Source of the DNA: JAGOFO01 sp964522105
GTDB lineage: Bacteria; Myxococcota_A; UBA9042; DTJE01
Assembly (NCBI GenBank): GCA_964522105.1
Contig: CAZFVA010000004.1
Span: 109,670 to 173,669 of the forward strand
DNA length: 64,000 nucleotides
Reading direction: 5' to 3'
Positions 33,632 through 42,484 of the stretch are shown in pieces. The translations under genes were made by a program, and so were the position numbers. Each line of letters begins with the position of its first letter. Positions within the stretch are counted from its first letter, which is position 1. The notes beneath the pieces were generated by a model. That model saw nothing but the letters and a program-made list of their open reading frames with translations, was not told the DNA's origin and did no database searches.

Positions 33632-34807
33632 TTAGTTGCCCTGGTTGGCTGGCTGGTTCTGTTCAGCCGCCGCAGGTGCCGGTGCCGGGGCTGGCTCCCG
33701 GGCCGGATCCTCGGCCGGAGCCGGGGCCGGAGCGACTGCGCCTTCAGGGCCGTTTGCGCGGGCCGGGGGCTGGTCGCCGGTCGGGCCTTCAACAGGGTTG
33801 CCGATGAACTTTTCAATTTTGGCTGCGTCGCGAAGTGAGCGGATTAATTCACGTCTGGCCTTGAATATAGCTCTGTTCTTCAGGCTGGTTGCGATCTTCT
33901 CGCGGACTTCGTCAATCGGCTTGACCCTTTCAGCCTTCTTTTCAAAGGACTTGATAATATGTAATCCGAAAGGTGTCCGGACAGCCTGCTTCGTGTATTC
34001 ATTTTCTTTAAGAGCGAAGGCGGCCTTTTCGAAAGCCGGGACCATAACGCCAGCCCGGAAGAATCCAAGGTCGCCGCCTTTCGGAGCAGTTGTGGCGTCT
34101 TCTGACAGTTCTTTGGCAACTGTTGCGAAGTCTTCGCCCTTGTTAAGGCGGGACAGCGCTTTTTCAATCTTCTTTTTGGCTTCGGCTTCTTTTCCGGGCT
34201 CTTCTTTTTCACTCAGGCGAATCAGGATATGTGCGCCGCGCACCTGCTCGGGGTCGGTGTACATCTTGATGCCGGTCGTGTAGGCGGTCTGGATGTCTTC
34301 GTCAGACACTGCGAGTTTGCCAAGTTTTTCAAGCAGTTTAGTCAATGCGAAGCTTTTGGAAAGGCGTTCCTTGATTACTTCAGGTGTTACCTTGCCGTGC
34401 TTGAGATAGTTGTCGAACTGCTCATCACCCTTGAAGCGGGCCTTGTATTCCTGATACTGGGCTTCGATTTCATCAGGGGTAACTTCAACAGCCTGCTTTT
34501 TGATTTCCTGGCTGATCAGCTCTTCCTCGATAAGGCGATTTACGATGTTGTCTTCGATTTTCACCATTCTGTCTTCAGGGATCTTTCTGACGCCGTTCTG
34601 GGTAACCTTGCCAACTTCTTCATCAAAAGCGGCCCGGGAAATCTCGACGCCGTTAACGGTCGCGACAGCCTTTCCAGCAGTTTCAACTGCCTTTTCCTGA
34701 ACGACATCCGGCGCTGCGGCAACAACGACAGCTTCCTTTTTGCATCCGATTGCTGCGAATGCGATAACACAGGAAATAATTACGGCCAGTTTCAAACTTT
34801 TAAACAT
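33632..34807 (-). CDS. PpiC-type peptidyl-prolyl isomerase lipoprotein (SurA/PrsA-like)
   Basis: 391 residues. Signal peptide with lipobox (AFAAIGC), a SurA-like N-terminal chaperone domain (VNGVEISRAAFDEEV; RLIEEELISQEIKKQ), then a parvulin domain (RGAHILIR, GEDFATVAKELSED, GGDLGFFRAGVMVPAFEKAAF, PFGLHIIKSFEKK) and a ~60-residue Ala-Pro-Glu-rich tail. A folding helper for exported proteins in the periplasm. ATG 34807 has GGAGG 7 nt upstream. A terminator hairpin lies just upstream, so it has its own promoter or is insulated from khpA. Confidence 0.93.
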   Translation of the reverse strand: MFKSLKLAVIISCVIAFAAIGCKKEAVVVAAAPDVVQEKAVETAGKAVATVNGVEISRAAFDEEVGKVTQNGVRKIPEDRMVKIEDNIVNRLIEEELISQEIKKQAVEVTPDEIEAQYQEYKARFKGDEQFDNYLKHGKVTPEVIKERLSKSFALTKLLEKLGKLAVSDEDIQTAYTTGIKMYTDPEQVRGAHILIRLSEKEEPGKEAEAKKKIEKALSRLNKGEDFATVAKELSEDATTAPKGGDLGFFRAGVMVPAFEKAAFALKENEYTKQAVRTPFGLHIIKSFEKKAERVKPIDEVREKIATSLKNRAIFKARRELIRSLRDAAKIEKFIGNPVEGPTGDQPPARANGPEGAVAPAPAPAEDPAREPAPAPAPAAAEQNQPANQGN

Positions 34808-34823
34808 GAAAAATCCTCCGGGC

Positions 34824-34847
34824 AATAAAAACAGGCCCGCGCCTGTT
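34824..34847 (-). terminator. Intrinsic terminator between khpA and the PpiC gene
   Basis: On the minus strand a 7-bp stem (AACAGGC/GCCTGTT, loop GCGG) is followed by a U-rich tail (TTTTATT). It would end transcripts coming from khpA/rpsT before the PpiC gene. Confidence 0.7.
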
Positions 34848-34974
34848 AAAAAAAACAGTCATCAGGCGTGCGGATTCTAGCGCACGCCCGCCCCAAAGTA
34901 AACGCAGCCGCAGTCTTAAAATTCCTGATGAATCTGTACGGATATTCTGGCTGGATTGTTGCGGCACACAGCGG

Positions 34975-35205
34975 TTAATCAAGAATTTGAAGCACTGCCC
35001 GCTTGCGATGTTTGGCGGCCGCATTTGTCACAATTGTGCGCAGCGCCCAGGCCATTGTGCCATCGCGGCCGATGACCTTGCCCATGTCTTCCTTGGCGAC
35101 ACTGAGTTCAACAATTACCGTTGATTCACTTTCAACAACTGAAAGCCTGATCGCGTCTTCCCGATCCACAATCGCCGTAATGATCTTTTCCATCAGCTCT
35201 TTCAT
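34975..35205 (-). CDS. khpA: KH-domain RNA-binding protein KhpA
   Basis: 76 residues, almost only a KH domain. The signature VAKEDMGKVIGRDGTMAWALRTIV carries the GxxG loop (GRDG), followed by NAAAKHRKRAVLQILD. KhpA works with KhpB/Jag as an RNA chaperone affecting cell division and envelope functions. ATG 35205 with GGGAG upstream is preferred over the longer frame. Usually found with rpsP-rimM-trmD; here it lies between rpsT and the PpiC gene, each separated by ~170 bp. Confidence 0.9.
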   Translation of the reverse strand: MKELMEKIITAIVDREDAIRLSVVESESTVIVELSVAKEDMGKVIGRDGTMAWALRTIVTNAAAKHRKRAVLQILD

Positions 35206-35381
35206 AACGCACTCCCCGCAATACACGTCCGGTTGCACAGCTACATCTGGTATGTTCGGGTTACGATATCAGAACCTGCGGAATAATGAAAGCAATCCTG
35301 TGGATATTACTTGTGACGTGACGCTCAGCTTTGCAGTTCATACCTGATGAAACAGGCCGGGGCTGCAGTACGGGCGGTTAA

Positions 35382-35633
35382 TCAGGCTGCGGCGGAAAGG
35401 CGCTTCGCAAGACGTCCGACCTTACGGGATGCGCGCTTCTTCGGGATAATTCCCTTGGACGCGACGTGCATCACTACGGATTCGGCCATTCTGAATGCGG
35501 CCATGGCTTCGTCGCCTTCGGCCGAAAGGGCCTTCTTGACAACGTTCTTGACCATGGTCTTGAAATGTCTGTTACGTGAGCGAGCCTTAAGGCTCTGCCG
35601 ATGTCTTTTCAGTGCCTGCTTGTGATTGGCCAC
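35382..35633 (-). CDS. rpsT: 30S ribosomal protein S20
   Basis: 83 residues, highly basic and helical, typical S20: MANHKQALKRHRQSLKARSRN at the N-terminus, then KTMVKNVVKKAL, IIPKKRASRKVGRLAKRL at the end. Binds 16S rRNA early in 30S assembly. GGAGG-type site (GGAGGTCCACCTGTG) precedes ATG 35633, with a promoter further up at 35675-35701. Confidence 0.97.
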   Translation of the reverse strand: MANHKQALKRHRQSLKARSRNRHFKTMVKNVVKKALSAEGDEAMAAFRMAESVVMHVASKGIIPKKRASRKVGRLAKRLSAAA

Positions 35634-35674
35634 AGGTGGACCTCCAAAAGTGCCGGATAAAAACGCCGTGGTAT

Positions 35675-35701
35675 TTTGTACGAACAGCCGGGCCTTGTCA
35701 A
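35675..35701 (-). promoter_or_regulatory. Possible rpsT promoter
   Basis: Minus strand TTGACA (35701-35696) and TACAAA (35680-35675), 15-bp spacer, about 42 bp before the rpsT start. Perfect -35, modest -10. Confidence 0.45.
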
Positions 35702-35754
35702 TACTAATCAGTCTCAGTAACCGGCATCAGAAGTCGCCTTCGTCAATGCCGGCT

Positions 35755-35946
35755 TCATTTCCTGTGCACGGTCTTATAAAAAATCGTAATCGAAAGGCAA
35801 TGGAATTCCCGATCGGAAGACTGAGTGACCACGTGGTCAACAGATTCAATTTCCGGGTTTTCCCTTAACCACTTCGTGACCTGTTCGCCAAGTTCTTCAC
35901 GATCCTTGGCCTTGGTTGCGGAAAAAACCTTAACGCCTTCGAACAT
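35755..35946 (-). CDS. Small conserved-looking protein downstream of obgE
   Basis: 63 residues, with alternating charged and hydrophobic blocks suggesting an alpha/beta fold: VKVFSATKAKDREELGEQVTKWL (helix), then EIESVDHVVTQSSDREFHCLSITIFY (strands). No enzyme motif. It begins 10 bp after obgE with GGAG 5 nt before the ATG, so it is a real co-translated gene. I recognise no named family; a translation or ribosome-assembly link is inferred only from its neighbours. Confidence 0.75.
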   Translation of the reverse strand: MFEGVKVFSATKAKDREELGEQVTKWLRENPEIESVDHVVTQSSDREFHCLSITIFYKTVHRK

Positions 35947-35956
35947 TTGCGCTCCT

Positions 35957-36961
35957 TCAGTATGGTTCGATGTCCGCGTTGAAAACAGAGCGGGCCATGA
36001 CTTTCACAAGGTCCTGCACGCCTTCCCCGGACATGGCCGAGACCGCAAAGAACGGAACCTTCTCTTTCGTGGCCAGCTTTTTCAGTGCCTTGATGTTGGC
36101 TTCGCAGCCGGGCACGTCAATTTTTGAAGCCACGATAATAAAATTCTTTTTTCCCAGGTCGGACCCGTGTGCCCCGAGCTCGGCGCGGATGACCTTGAAG
36201 TCTTTGACCGGATCGGCTGAAGTCGAAACGTCAACCATGTGGACTAAAAGACTGGTTCTTTCGCAGTGGCGAAGGAACTGCAGGCCAAGACCGGCCCCGT
36301 CAGACGCGCCTTCGATAAGGCCGGGCATGTCGGCGATGACGAAAGATTTGTCGCCGATGACGACGACCCCGAGATTCGGAATGATCGTAGTAAACGGATA
36401 ATCGGCAACTTTCGCCTGAGCGCGCGAAATGTAGTTGATAAGCGTTGATTTGCCGGCGTTTGGAAGGCCTACAAGGCCGACGTCGGCCAGAAGCTTCAGC
36501 TCCAGGCGCAGGTTTTTCTGTTCGCCGTCGGCCCCTTCAGTCGTGATTGTCGGTACCCTTCGCCAGGGCAGGCAGAACCTGGCGTTGCCAAGTCCATATC
36601 GCCCGCCTTTCGCAATAATGAAAGTCTGGCCGTGTGTGTCAAGATCCGTCAGTAACTCGCCGTCTTCATTGAAGACCATCGTTCCGACCGGGACCTTTAC
36701 GGTCAGGTCTTTGCCGTCGCGACCTGTCTTATTGCCGTCGGCGCCTTTGACGCCATTCTCGGCTATGAATTTCTGACGGAAATGGAAGTCCAGAAGGGTC
36801 TTCATGCCTTCGTCAGCTTCAAGGATGACGTCGCCTCCGCGGCCACCATCGCCCCCGTCAGGTCCGCCACGTGGCACGAACTTTTCCCGACGGAATGAGC
36901 AGACTCCGTTTCCGCCTTTGCCGGCGCACACCCATATTTTTGCTTCGTCAATGAAACGCAT
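35957..36961 (-). CDS. obgE: GTPase Obg/CgtA
   Basis: 334 residues. N-terminal glycine-rich Obg fold (GKGGNGVCSFRREKFVPRGGPDGGDGG read as repeated GG motifs), then the G domain: G1 GLPNAGKSTL, G3 DMPGLIEGA, G4 SKID, G5 SAMSGEG. Associates with the 50S subunit in late assembly and stress signalling. No C-terminal OCT domain, as in many Gram-negatives. Third in the order rplU-rpmA-obgE, the common bacterial arrangement, with a 100-bp gap from rpmA containing nothing recognisable. Confidence 0.97.
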   Translation of the reverse strand: MRFIDEAKIWVCAGKGGNGVCSFRREKFVPRGGPDGGDGGRGGDVILEADEGMKTLLDFHFRQKFIAENGVKGADGNKTGRDGKDLTVKVPVGTMVFNEDGELLTDLDTHGQTFIIAKGGRYGLGNARFCLPWRRVPTITTEGADGEQKNLRLELKLLADVGLVGLPNAGKSTLINYISRAQAKVADYPFTTIIPNLGVVVIGDKSFVIADMPGLIEGASDGAGLGLQFLRHCERTSLLVHMVDVSTSADPVKDFKVIRAELGAHGSDLGKKNFIIVASKIDVPGCEANIKALKKLATKEKVPFFAVSAMSGEGVQDLVKVMARSVFNADIEPY

Positions 36962-37061
36962 AGGGCCTCAATTGGTAGTCAGGCGCGCCCGATGGACACA
37001 TTCCCTGCTGGATAAGTATGGGGCAGTAGTCAGAAGTCGGAGTGGCAGGACTTTGTCAGCG

Positions 37062-37310
37062 CTATTCGGGCAGGACGTCAATGATCTGGCGGTTACGCCC
37101 GACTTTGAAAACGATCCGTCCGCCAGCAGTGGCGAAGAGTGTGTAGTCCTTACCCTGGGCGACATTGAGTCCCGGGTAGAACTTATTACCGAGCTGACGC
37201 ACGATGATATTGCCCGGAACCGCAATCTGACCGCCGTACATTTTCACGCCACGGCGCTGTCCATTACTGTCACGACCGTTACGGCCGCTTTGTCCCTTCT
37301 TTCTGCCCAT
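37062..37310 (-). CDS. rpmA: 50S ribosomal protein L27
   Basis: 82 residues. GRKKGQSGRNGRDSNGQRRGVKMYGGQ and GNIIVRQLGNKFYPG are the L27 signature; the flexible N-terminus reaches the peptidyl-transferase centre. Starts directly with MGRKKG, without the cleavable extension seen in Firmicutes. Begins 3 bp after rplU. Confidence 0.96.
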   Translation of the reverse strand: MGRKKGQSGRNGRDSNGQRRGVKMYGGQIAVPGNIIVRQLGNKFYPGLNVAQGKDYTLFATAGGRIVFKVGRNRQIIDVLPE

Positions 37311-37313
37311 TGT

Positions 37314-37628
37314 TTATCCCACCTTAATTCCGGAGATAATCAGCCGGGTAAATTCCTGACGGTGGCCCTTGATTCTCTTGGAATTCTTGCGGCGACGTTT
37401 CTTGAACACCAGGACCTTGGCCCCACGGCTGTGATCAAGAATCGTGCCCGTCACGGTGACGCCGGGCACAACAGGCTTGCCGACACGAATGTCATCATCG
37501 ATGCCCACCATGAGCACCTTGTTGAATTCGATCTCGTTTCCGACTTCCACATCCAGGCGTTCGACATTAAGCGTGTCGCCTTCGCACACACGATACTGTT
37601 TTCCGCCGGTCATTATCACTGCATACAT
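37314..37628 (-). CDS. rplU: 50S ribosomal protein L21
   Basis: 104 residues. MYAVIMTGGKQYRVCEGDTLNVERL at the N-terminus (read as YAVIMTGGKQY and VERL) and KRRRKNSKRIKGHRQEFTRLII near the C-terminus define L21. ATG 37628 has GAGG upstream and replaces the slightly longer frame. First gene of the rplU-rpmA-obgE operon, with a strong promoter 36 bp upstream. Confidence 0.96.
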   Translation of the reverse strand: MYAVIMTGGKQYRVCEGDTLNVERLDVEVGNEIEFNKVLMVGIDDDIRVGKPVVPGVTVTGTILDHSRGAKVLVFKKRRRKNSKRIKGHRQEFTRLIISGIKVG

Positions 37629-37663
37629 GCTGGACCTCAACCATCCAAACGAACGGGACCGAA

Positions 37664-37691
37664 ATTCTACTTGGGATTACTTGTTTGTCAA
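37664..37691 (-). promoter_or_regulatory. Promoter of rplU-rpmA-obgE
   Basis: Minus strand TTGACA (37691-37686), 16-bp spacer, TAGAAT (37669-37664), about 36 bp before the rplU start. Near-consensus sigma-70 site, as expected for ribosomal protein genes. Confidence 0.72.
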
Positions 37692-37743
37692 CAAATTATT
37701 GCCTGTACCGGCCATAAAGTCGGTGGAAACAGGCTTGCGGCCT

Positions 37744-39222
37744 TTATTCGCTGTCGGCCAGCCACAACTTCACGACAAATGTTGCGCCTTTACCAGGGGA
37801 ACTTTTCACATCAATTTCGCCGCCGTAAATCTCGACAATCTGCGCGCTCATGGCAAGCCCGAGGCCTGTCCCTTCGCCGGGCGGTTTGGTCGTAAAGAAC
37901 GGATTGAAGATCTTTTCCAGGTCGGCTTCGGCAATGCCGGGGCCGAAGTCCTGAACGGCGATAGATATTCGACGGCTTTCGATCGTTGAAAAGACTTTGA
38001 TTTCGCCTGTGCCTTCCATCGCGTAAGCGGCGTTCAGCAGCAGGTTCAAAAGCACCTGCTGAAGCTGTGACGGCCTGATTTCGGCGACGGCATCTTCTTT
38101 TTCCAGTGAAATTGACACGTTCACATTGCGGAAGGACTTGTGTGTTTCCACAAGCTTTACGGTTGACTCGATTGCCTGCCTGATGCTTGTGCGGGCGCCT
38201 TCATCGCGGGCCGGTCTGGCGAACGTCAGCAGGTCACGGATCGTTCCGTCAACCCTGACGGTGGCTTTGTTGATTGCGTCGGCGAATTCCTGGACTTCCT
38301 TCGGGGAACAGTCACCGGCGCGAAGGATTTCAGACATTCCCAGTATGATGCCGATTGGATTGCCGATTTCGTGTGCGATGCCGGCCGCGAGCTGCCCGAC
38401 TGATGCCAGCTTTTCGGCGCGAATCAACGTTGTCTGGGCACCACGCAGGTCGTCCCGCATGCGTCTGATTTCCCAGTCCTGTCGCTCAATCCGGCGACTG
38501 TCGTCACGATGAATTCTGGAATTTTCGTCAATCGCCGTTTCTATCTGCTTCAGGTCGGTCATTCCGGCAGCGCCCGGCTGGCCTTCCAGCAGTCGTCCGG
38601 CCGCAGTGGCAGTCTTCGCGAGTGGCCTGATTATCAGGTATGACGCGGCAATCAGGCCGCCAATCAGGGCCAGCACGGTCACCATCATTCCGTAGATAAG
38701 GATCAGCGTCCACAGGGGTGAATCGGTTGACTTAACATCGGTAAGTACAAAACCAAGAATTGAAGGCGTCTTTGATTCAGTCTGGAACTTCACAAGGGCT
38801 TCCCAGCCGATCGCGATGCCCTCGGCCGTAAGCCTGGTGTCTTTCGGGTCAATCCTGGTCAGCAGGTGGCCTGATATGTTTGCCTTGATGATGCGCTCTG
38901 CCGTCGTTCCGGCTTTAGTACTTTCTGCCGCAAGTTCGTTAGAGCCGCCCCCCGGTTCTGTCCTGGCGTCGATGATGAAGACGTTGACCCCAGGCCAAGC
39001 CTTTTGAAGTCTGGCGACCCATGATTTGCGTTCAAGGCTGTCATCAGGGACTGAAATCGCGGCGACCCGTGCGGCCGCAAGAAGTCTGTCGCCTTCATTA
39101 TTTACAAGAATGGGCATGACCATCGAGCGCAGGAACGGGCCGAGGCCGACGATGGCCAGAGCGCCTGCGATGACCAGAGACAGTATTATTCTGCCCCTGA
39201 TGCCTGGTCTGGATATCTTCAC
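37744..39222 (-). CDS. Membrane sensor histidine kinase (NtrB-like)
   Basis: 492 residues. Membrane helix 1 (about 11-33), a ~140-residue periplasmic sensor, helix 2 (about 180-205), a HAMP-like linker, a coiled segment, then HisKA with the phosphorylated His in GIAHEIGNPIG, and HATPase with the N box LLNLLLNAAYAM, G1 DFGPGIAEAD, F box FNPFFTTKPPGEGTGLGL. Kinase domain is of the NtrB/ZraS type that signals to sigma-54 activators. Head-to-head with an NtrC-type gene at 39396, its probable partner. Signal unknown. Confidence 0.92.
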   Translation of the reverse strand: MKISRPGIRGRIILSLVIAGALAIVGLGPFLRSMVMPILVNNEGDRLLAAARVAAISVPDDSLERKSWVARLQKAWPGVNVFIIDARTEPGGGSNELAAESTKAGTTAERIIKANISGHLLTRIDPKDTRLTAEGIAIGWEALVKFQTESKTPSILGFVLTDVKSTDSPLWTLILIYGMMVTVLALIGGLIAASYLIIRPLAKTATAAGRLLEGQPGAAGMTDLKQIETAIDENSRIHRDDSRRIERQDWEIRRMRDDLRGAQTTLIRAEKLASVGQLAAGIAHEIGNPIGIILGMSEILRAGDCSPKEVQEFADAINKATVRVDGTIRDLLTFARPARDEGARTSIRQAIESTVKLVETHKSFRNVNVSISLEKEDAVAEIRPSQLQQVLLNLLLNAAYAMEGTGEIKVFSTIESRRISIAVQDFGPGIAEADLEKIFNPFFTTKPPGEGTGLGLAMSAQIVEIYGGEIDVKSSPGKGATFVVKLWLADSE

Positions 39223-39359
39223 TTACTACAGTCCCCTGAACACTTCCGCCGCCATTATATCAAGTTAGCAGAAAGTGCCCGGGATTCCGACAGGTGATTG
39301 TGATGTATCCGGGCGGTGCAGGGCAGGTGCAAGGTCTGTGATGTGGTCCGAAATATCGG

Positions 39360-39368
39360 TGCTATAAT
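39360..39368 (+). promoter_or_regulatory. Extended -10 promoter of the NtrC-type regulator
   Basis: TGCTATAAT at 39360-39368: a perfect -10 hexamer with the extended TGn motif, 28 bp before ATG 39396; no convincing -35 is needed. Confidence 0.55.
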
Positions 39369-39395
39369 GTGGCAGCGCGCAGGACGGGGATTCTT

Positions 39396-40781
39396 ATGGA
39401 TCTGAAAGTTCTTGTGATTGATGACGAGCCCGGTTTTCTGCAGATGCTTCAGGTCGTTCTGTCGAGGGCCGGGTATCAGGTGACGACTGTGACGTCGGCC
39501 GAGCAGGGGCTCGCCCTGCTTGACAGAAGCCGGTTTGACCTGTGTCTGTGCGACCTGAAGATGCCTGGAATGGACGGAATGTCGTTCCTGGCCGCGCTGA
39601 AAAATACCGGGTTGCCGGTTACCGTAATTGTGATGTCTGCCTACGGCTCGGGTGATGACGCGATCGCGGCCATGAAAACTGGCGCATATGACTATATTAA
39701 CAAGCCGTTCCAGTCAGAAGAGATTTTGCTGACGCTTCGAAAGGCTGTCGAGCGCGAGCAGCTCCGGCGTGAAAATATCGAGTTGAGGTCGCGCGTTTCG
39801 GGGCAGGCCGCGCAGTCACCCCAGCCTGAAATTATTGCCCGTTCTGAATGGATGAAGCGGATTGTGGGCACGGCTGTGAGGATTGCCGGGTTCAAGTCAA
39901 CCGTCTTGATAACCGGGGAATCCGGCACTGGTAAGGAAGTTATAGCCAGGCTGATTCATGACAATTCGGACCGTTCAAAAAAGCCCTTTATTCCGGTCAA
40001 TTGCGGGGCCATTCCTGAAGGGTTGATGGAGTCCGAGTTTTTCGGTCATGTCAAAGGCGCCTTCACCGACGCGATCGGGAACAAGCGTGGCCTGATTGAA
40101 AGCGCGGGCGGTGGCACGCTGTTCCTGGACGAAGTTGGTGAACTGCCGCCGATGCTGCAGGTCAAAATTCTGCGATTTCTGCAGGAAAGTGAAATCAGGC
40201 GCGTCGGTGATACAAGGCCGGTCAAGGTTGATGTCAGAATCATTGCGGCAACTTCACGCGACCTTGAGTACGAGATTGAGCACTCGAATTTCCGTGAAGA
40301 CCTGTTCTACCGGCTGAACGTTGTGCCGATAAAGATTCCGCCGTTGCGGTCCAGGTCCGAGGATATCCCCGATCTTGCTAAACATTTTCTTCGCAAGATG
40401 CGTGAAAAGTCGTCGTGCAAGGCCGAGTCATTTGCCCCTGAAGTCATGAAGGCTTTTGTCAGCTATCAATGGCCGGGTAACGTGCGCGAGCTTGAGAATC
40501 TGGTCGAGCGCATAGCTGTAATGTGTGATTCGGCGGTTGTCGGCCTTGATGCGATTCCTGAAGGCGTCCGGCAGGGTTCCGGTGACGGGCCGTGCGAGAG
40601 CGCGTTCAGGTTGCAGGGCTTTTCGGTGAAGGTTAATCAGCGTGAGCTTGAGTTGACGTTGATTCGGAAGGCGCTTGACGCCACTGACGGTAATCGCACG
40701 AAGTCGGCGCGGCTTCTGGAGATGAGTCACCGCGCGCTGCTGTACAAACTTAAAGAATACAGATTGGGGAAAACTGATTGA
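39396..40781 (+). CDS. Sigma-54-dependent response regulator (NtrC family)
   Basis: 461 residues: receiver domain (about 1-120; DDE at 9-11, phosphoacceptor Asp53 in LCDLKMPGMDG), AAA+ domain (Walker A GESGTGKE, sigma-54 contact loop GAFTDA, Walker B GGTLFLDEVGE, the arginine-finger region FREDLFYRLNV) and a C-terminal Fis-type HTH (TDGNRTKSARLLEMSHRALLYKLKEY). The usual GAFTGA loop reads GAFTDA. Activates sigma-54 promoters when phosphorylated, probably by the adjacent divergent kinase. Its stop overlaps the hflX start (TTGA). Confidence 0.93.
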   Translation: MDLKVLVIDDEPGFLQMLQVVLSRAGYQVTTVTSAEQGLALLDRSRFDLCLCDLKMPGMDGMSFLAALKNTGLPVTVIVMSAYGSGDDAIAAMKTGAYDYINKPFQSEEILLTLRKAVEREQLRRENIELRSRVSGQAAQSPQPEIIARSEWMKRIVGTAVRIAGFKSTVLITGESGTGKEVIARLIHDNSDRSKKPFIPVNCGAIPEGLMESEFFGHVKGAFTDAIGNKRGLIESAGGGTLFLDEVGELPPMLQVKILRFLQESEIRRVGDTRPVKVDVRIIAATSRDLEYEIEHSNFREDLFYRLNVVPIKIPPLRSRSEDIPDLAKHFLRKMREKSSCKAESFAPEVMKAFVSYQWPGNVRELENLVERIAVMCDSAVVGLDAIPEGVRQGSGDGPCESAFRLQGFSVKVNQRELELTLIRKALDATDGNRTKSARLLEMSHRALLYKLKEYRLGKTD

Positions 40782-42484
40782 AAGCACTCGGGAATCTTGT
40801 CGGGCTGAAGTCGGCCGTTGCCAAACAGATAGAAAAGCTTTTTGAAAGACACGCCGGGGCGCAGGAATTTGTCGAGGCTGCGCTGGCCATCGCGGTGCAG
40901 GATGCGTCAATTGCGTGTTCGCGGCGGATAGCGGTCGTTGCGGACAGGCGCGGTCAGATTCATGACGTCGTGGTCGGGGATGCCGGGTCGATTGATCTGC
41001 CGGACCATCTTCGGACCAGAATTCCTGCGGGCAGGCTGAACGGGCGGCGGTTCATCGTTTCGACGTTCGGCGAAGGGCTCGGTCAGGATGATTTGGAACT
41101 GTTACGGCTGTTTTCGTTTGACGCGGTCGTCGGCGTGATTAACGGGCGGACCGGCAACATGCCGCTGGTGCAGCCTGCGTGGATTCTGCCACCGGATTCA
41201 GGCGATTCGCTGTGGGAAGTTCTGGAACCTGCATATCCCGGTCGTTTTGTGCAGATGTTCGACGAAATGGTCGTTGATATCGAGGTGCAACTGCGCCGGG
41301 CCGCGACCGCCAACCTTCTTCGCAAGGGCGAAAAGAAGGCGTCTGACGCGGCCATTATCGTGATTCCATCGCTGGTCAAGGACGCCGACCTTGAATGGGA
41401 AAAAAGCGAGCTTGAGGCGCTTTGTTCGACGGCGGGCGTCGCGGTTCTTGACACGATAGTTCAGCGGCGGTCGAAGCCGGATCCGAAATTTGTCATTGGT
41501 GTCGGTAAGTTGCGCGAAACGGCGATGATGTGCCTGCACCGTGCGGCGGACCTGATTATCTTTGGAACGACGCTGACGCCTTCACAGCAGCGGGCAATTG
41601 CGGCTGAAGCCGGGGTCCGCGTCATCGACCGCAACCAGTTGATTCTGGACATATTTGCGAAGCATGCCGGGACGGTTGAGGGGCGACTTGAAGTTGAACT
41701 GGCCCAGTTGCGGTATAACCTGCCGCGCCTGTCTGAACGGGACGACTCGATGTCGCGGCTTTCAGGCGGAATCGGGGCGCTTGGTCCCGGTGAAACGAAG
41801 CTGGAAATGGAGAAGCGGCGTGCGCGTGACCGCATCCATCTGCTGGAAGAAAAGATTGACGAGGAAGCCAGCAAAAGGTCGATCCGCAGGAAGCGGCGCG
41901 AACAGCGCAGCGTTCCGCTGGTGGCAGTTGTCGGTTACACGAATGCGGGCAAGTCCACGTTGTTCAACACATCGACGGGTGCCGACGTGATTGTGGAAAA
42001 CAAGCTGTTTGCCACGCTGGACCCGACGGTGCGGAAGTTGTGGCTGCAGAGCTCGGGTGACGCCGTTTTCGAAGACGGGTCGCAGGGCGGATATCGCGGC
42101 GGCTTCAACATTCTGTTGGTCGATACGGTCGGGTTCATCAAGGACCTGCCGAAGGAACTGGAAGGCGCGTTCAAGGCCACACTGGAAGAAATGGAGGGCG
42201 CCGACCTGCTGCTTCAGGTTGCCGATGTGTCGGACCCCCATGTGCTTGTGCAGATCGAGTCGGTGCGGCGGATTGTTGAAGAGATGGGTTACGGGGAAAC
42301 CCCGCAGATACTGGTCCTGAACAAGGCCGACCGCATGAAGGATGACGTCGTTTTGAACGGTCTGGCGGCAGATACCGGCGGCATCCTGACGTGCGCGAAG
42401 GACAAAGACAGTTTGACGGCGTTGTTTGCGGCGATTGAGTCGGCGCTTGCGGGGAAGGCGTCAGGTCACTCGACTTCGTACTGA
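40778..42484 (+). CDS. hflX: GTPase HflX (long form)
   Basis: 568 residues. Ribosome-splitting GTPase. An N-terminal extension of ~190 residues precedes the HflX domain (VLDTIVQRRSKPDPKFVIGVGKL; VIDRNQLILDIFAKHAGTVEGRLEVELAQL; GGIGALGPGETKLE) and the G domain (G1 GYTNAGKSTLFN, switch FATLDPTVRKL, G3 DTVGFIKDLP, G4 NKAD). Standard HflX is ~430 residues; the longer form is familiar in deltaproteobacterial-type genomes. TTG start coupled to the upstream regulator by a 4-bp overlap. The 3' end overlaps the amidase gene by 19 bp on the opposite strand. Confidence 0.95.
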   Translation: MKALGNLVGLKSAVAKQIEKLFERHAGAQEFVEAALAIAVQDASIACSRRIAVVADRRGQIHDVVVGDAGSIDLPDHLRTRIPAGRLNGRRFIVSTFGEGLGQDDLELLRLFSFDAVVGVINGRTGNMPLVQPAWILPPDSGDSLWEVLEPAYPGRFVQMFDEMVVDIEVQLRRAATANLLRKGEKKASDAAIIVIPSLVKDADLEWEKSELEALCSTAGVAVLDTIVQRRSKPDPKFVIGVGKLRETAMMCLHRAADLIIFGTTLTPSQQRAIAAEAGVRVIDRNQLILDIFAKHAGTVEGRLEVELAQLRYNLPRLSERDDSMSRLSGGIGALGPGETKLEMEKRRARDRIHLLEEKIDEEASKRSIRRKRREQRSVPLVAVVGYTNAGKSTLFNTSTGADVIVENKLFATLDPTVRKLWLQSSGDAVFEDGSQGGYRGGFNILLVDTVGFIKDLPKELEGAFKATLEEMEGADLLLQVADVSDPHVLVQIESVRRIVEEMGYGETPQILVLNKADRMKDDVVLNGLAADTGGILTCAKDKDSLTALFAAIESALAGKASGHSTSY

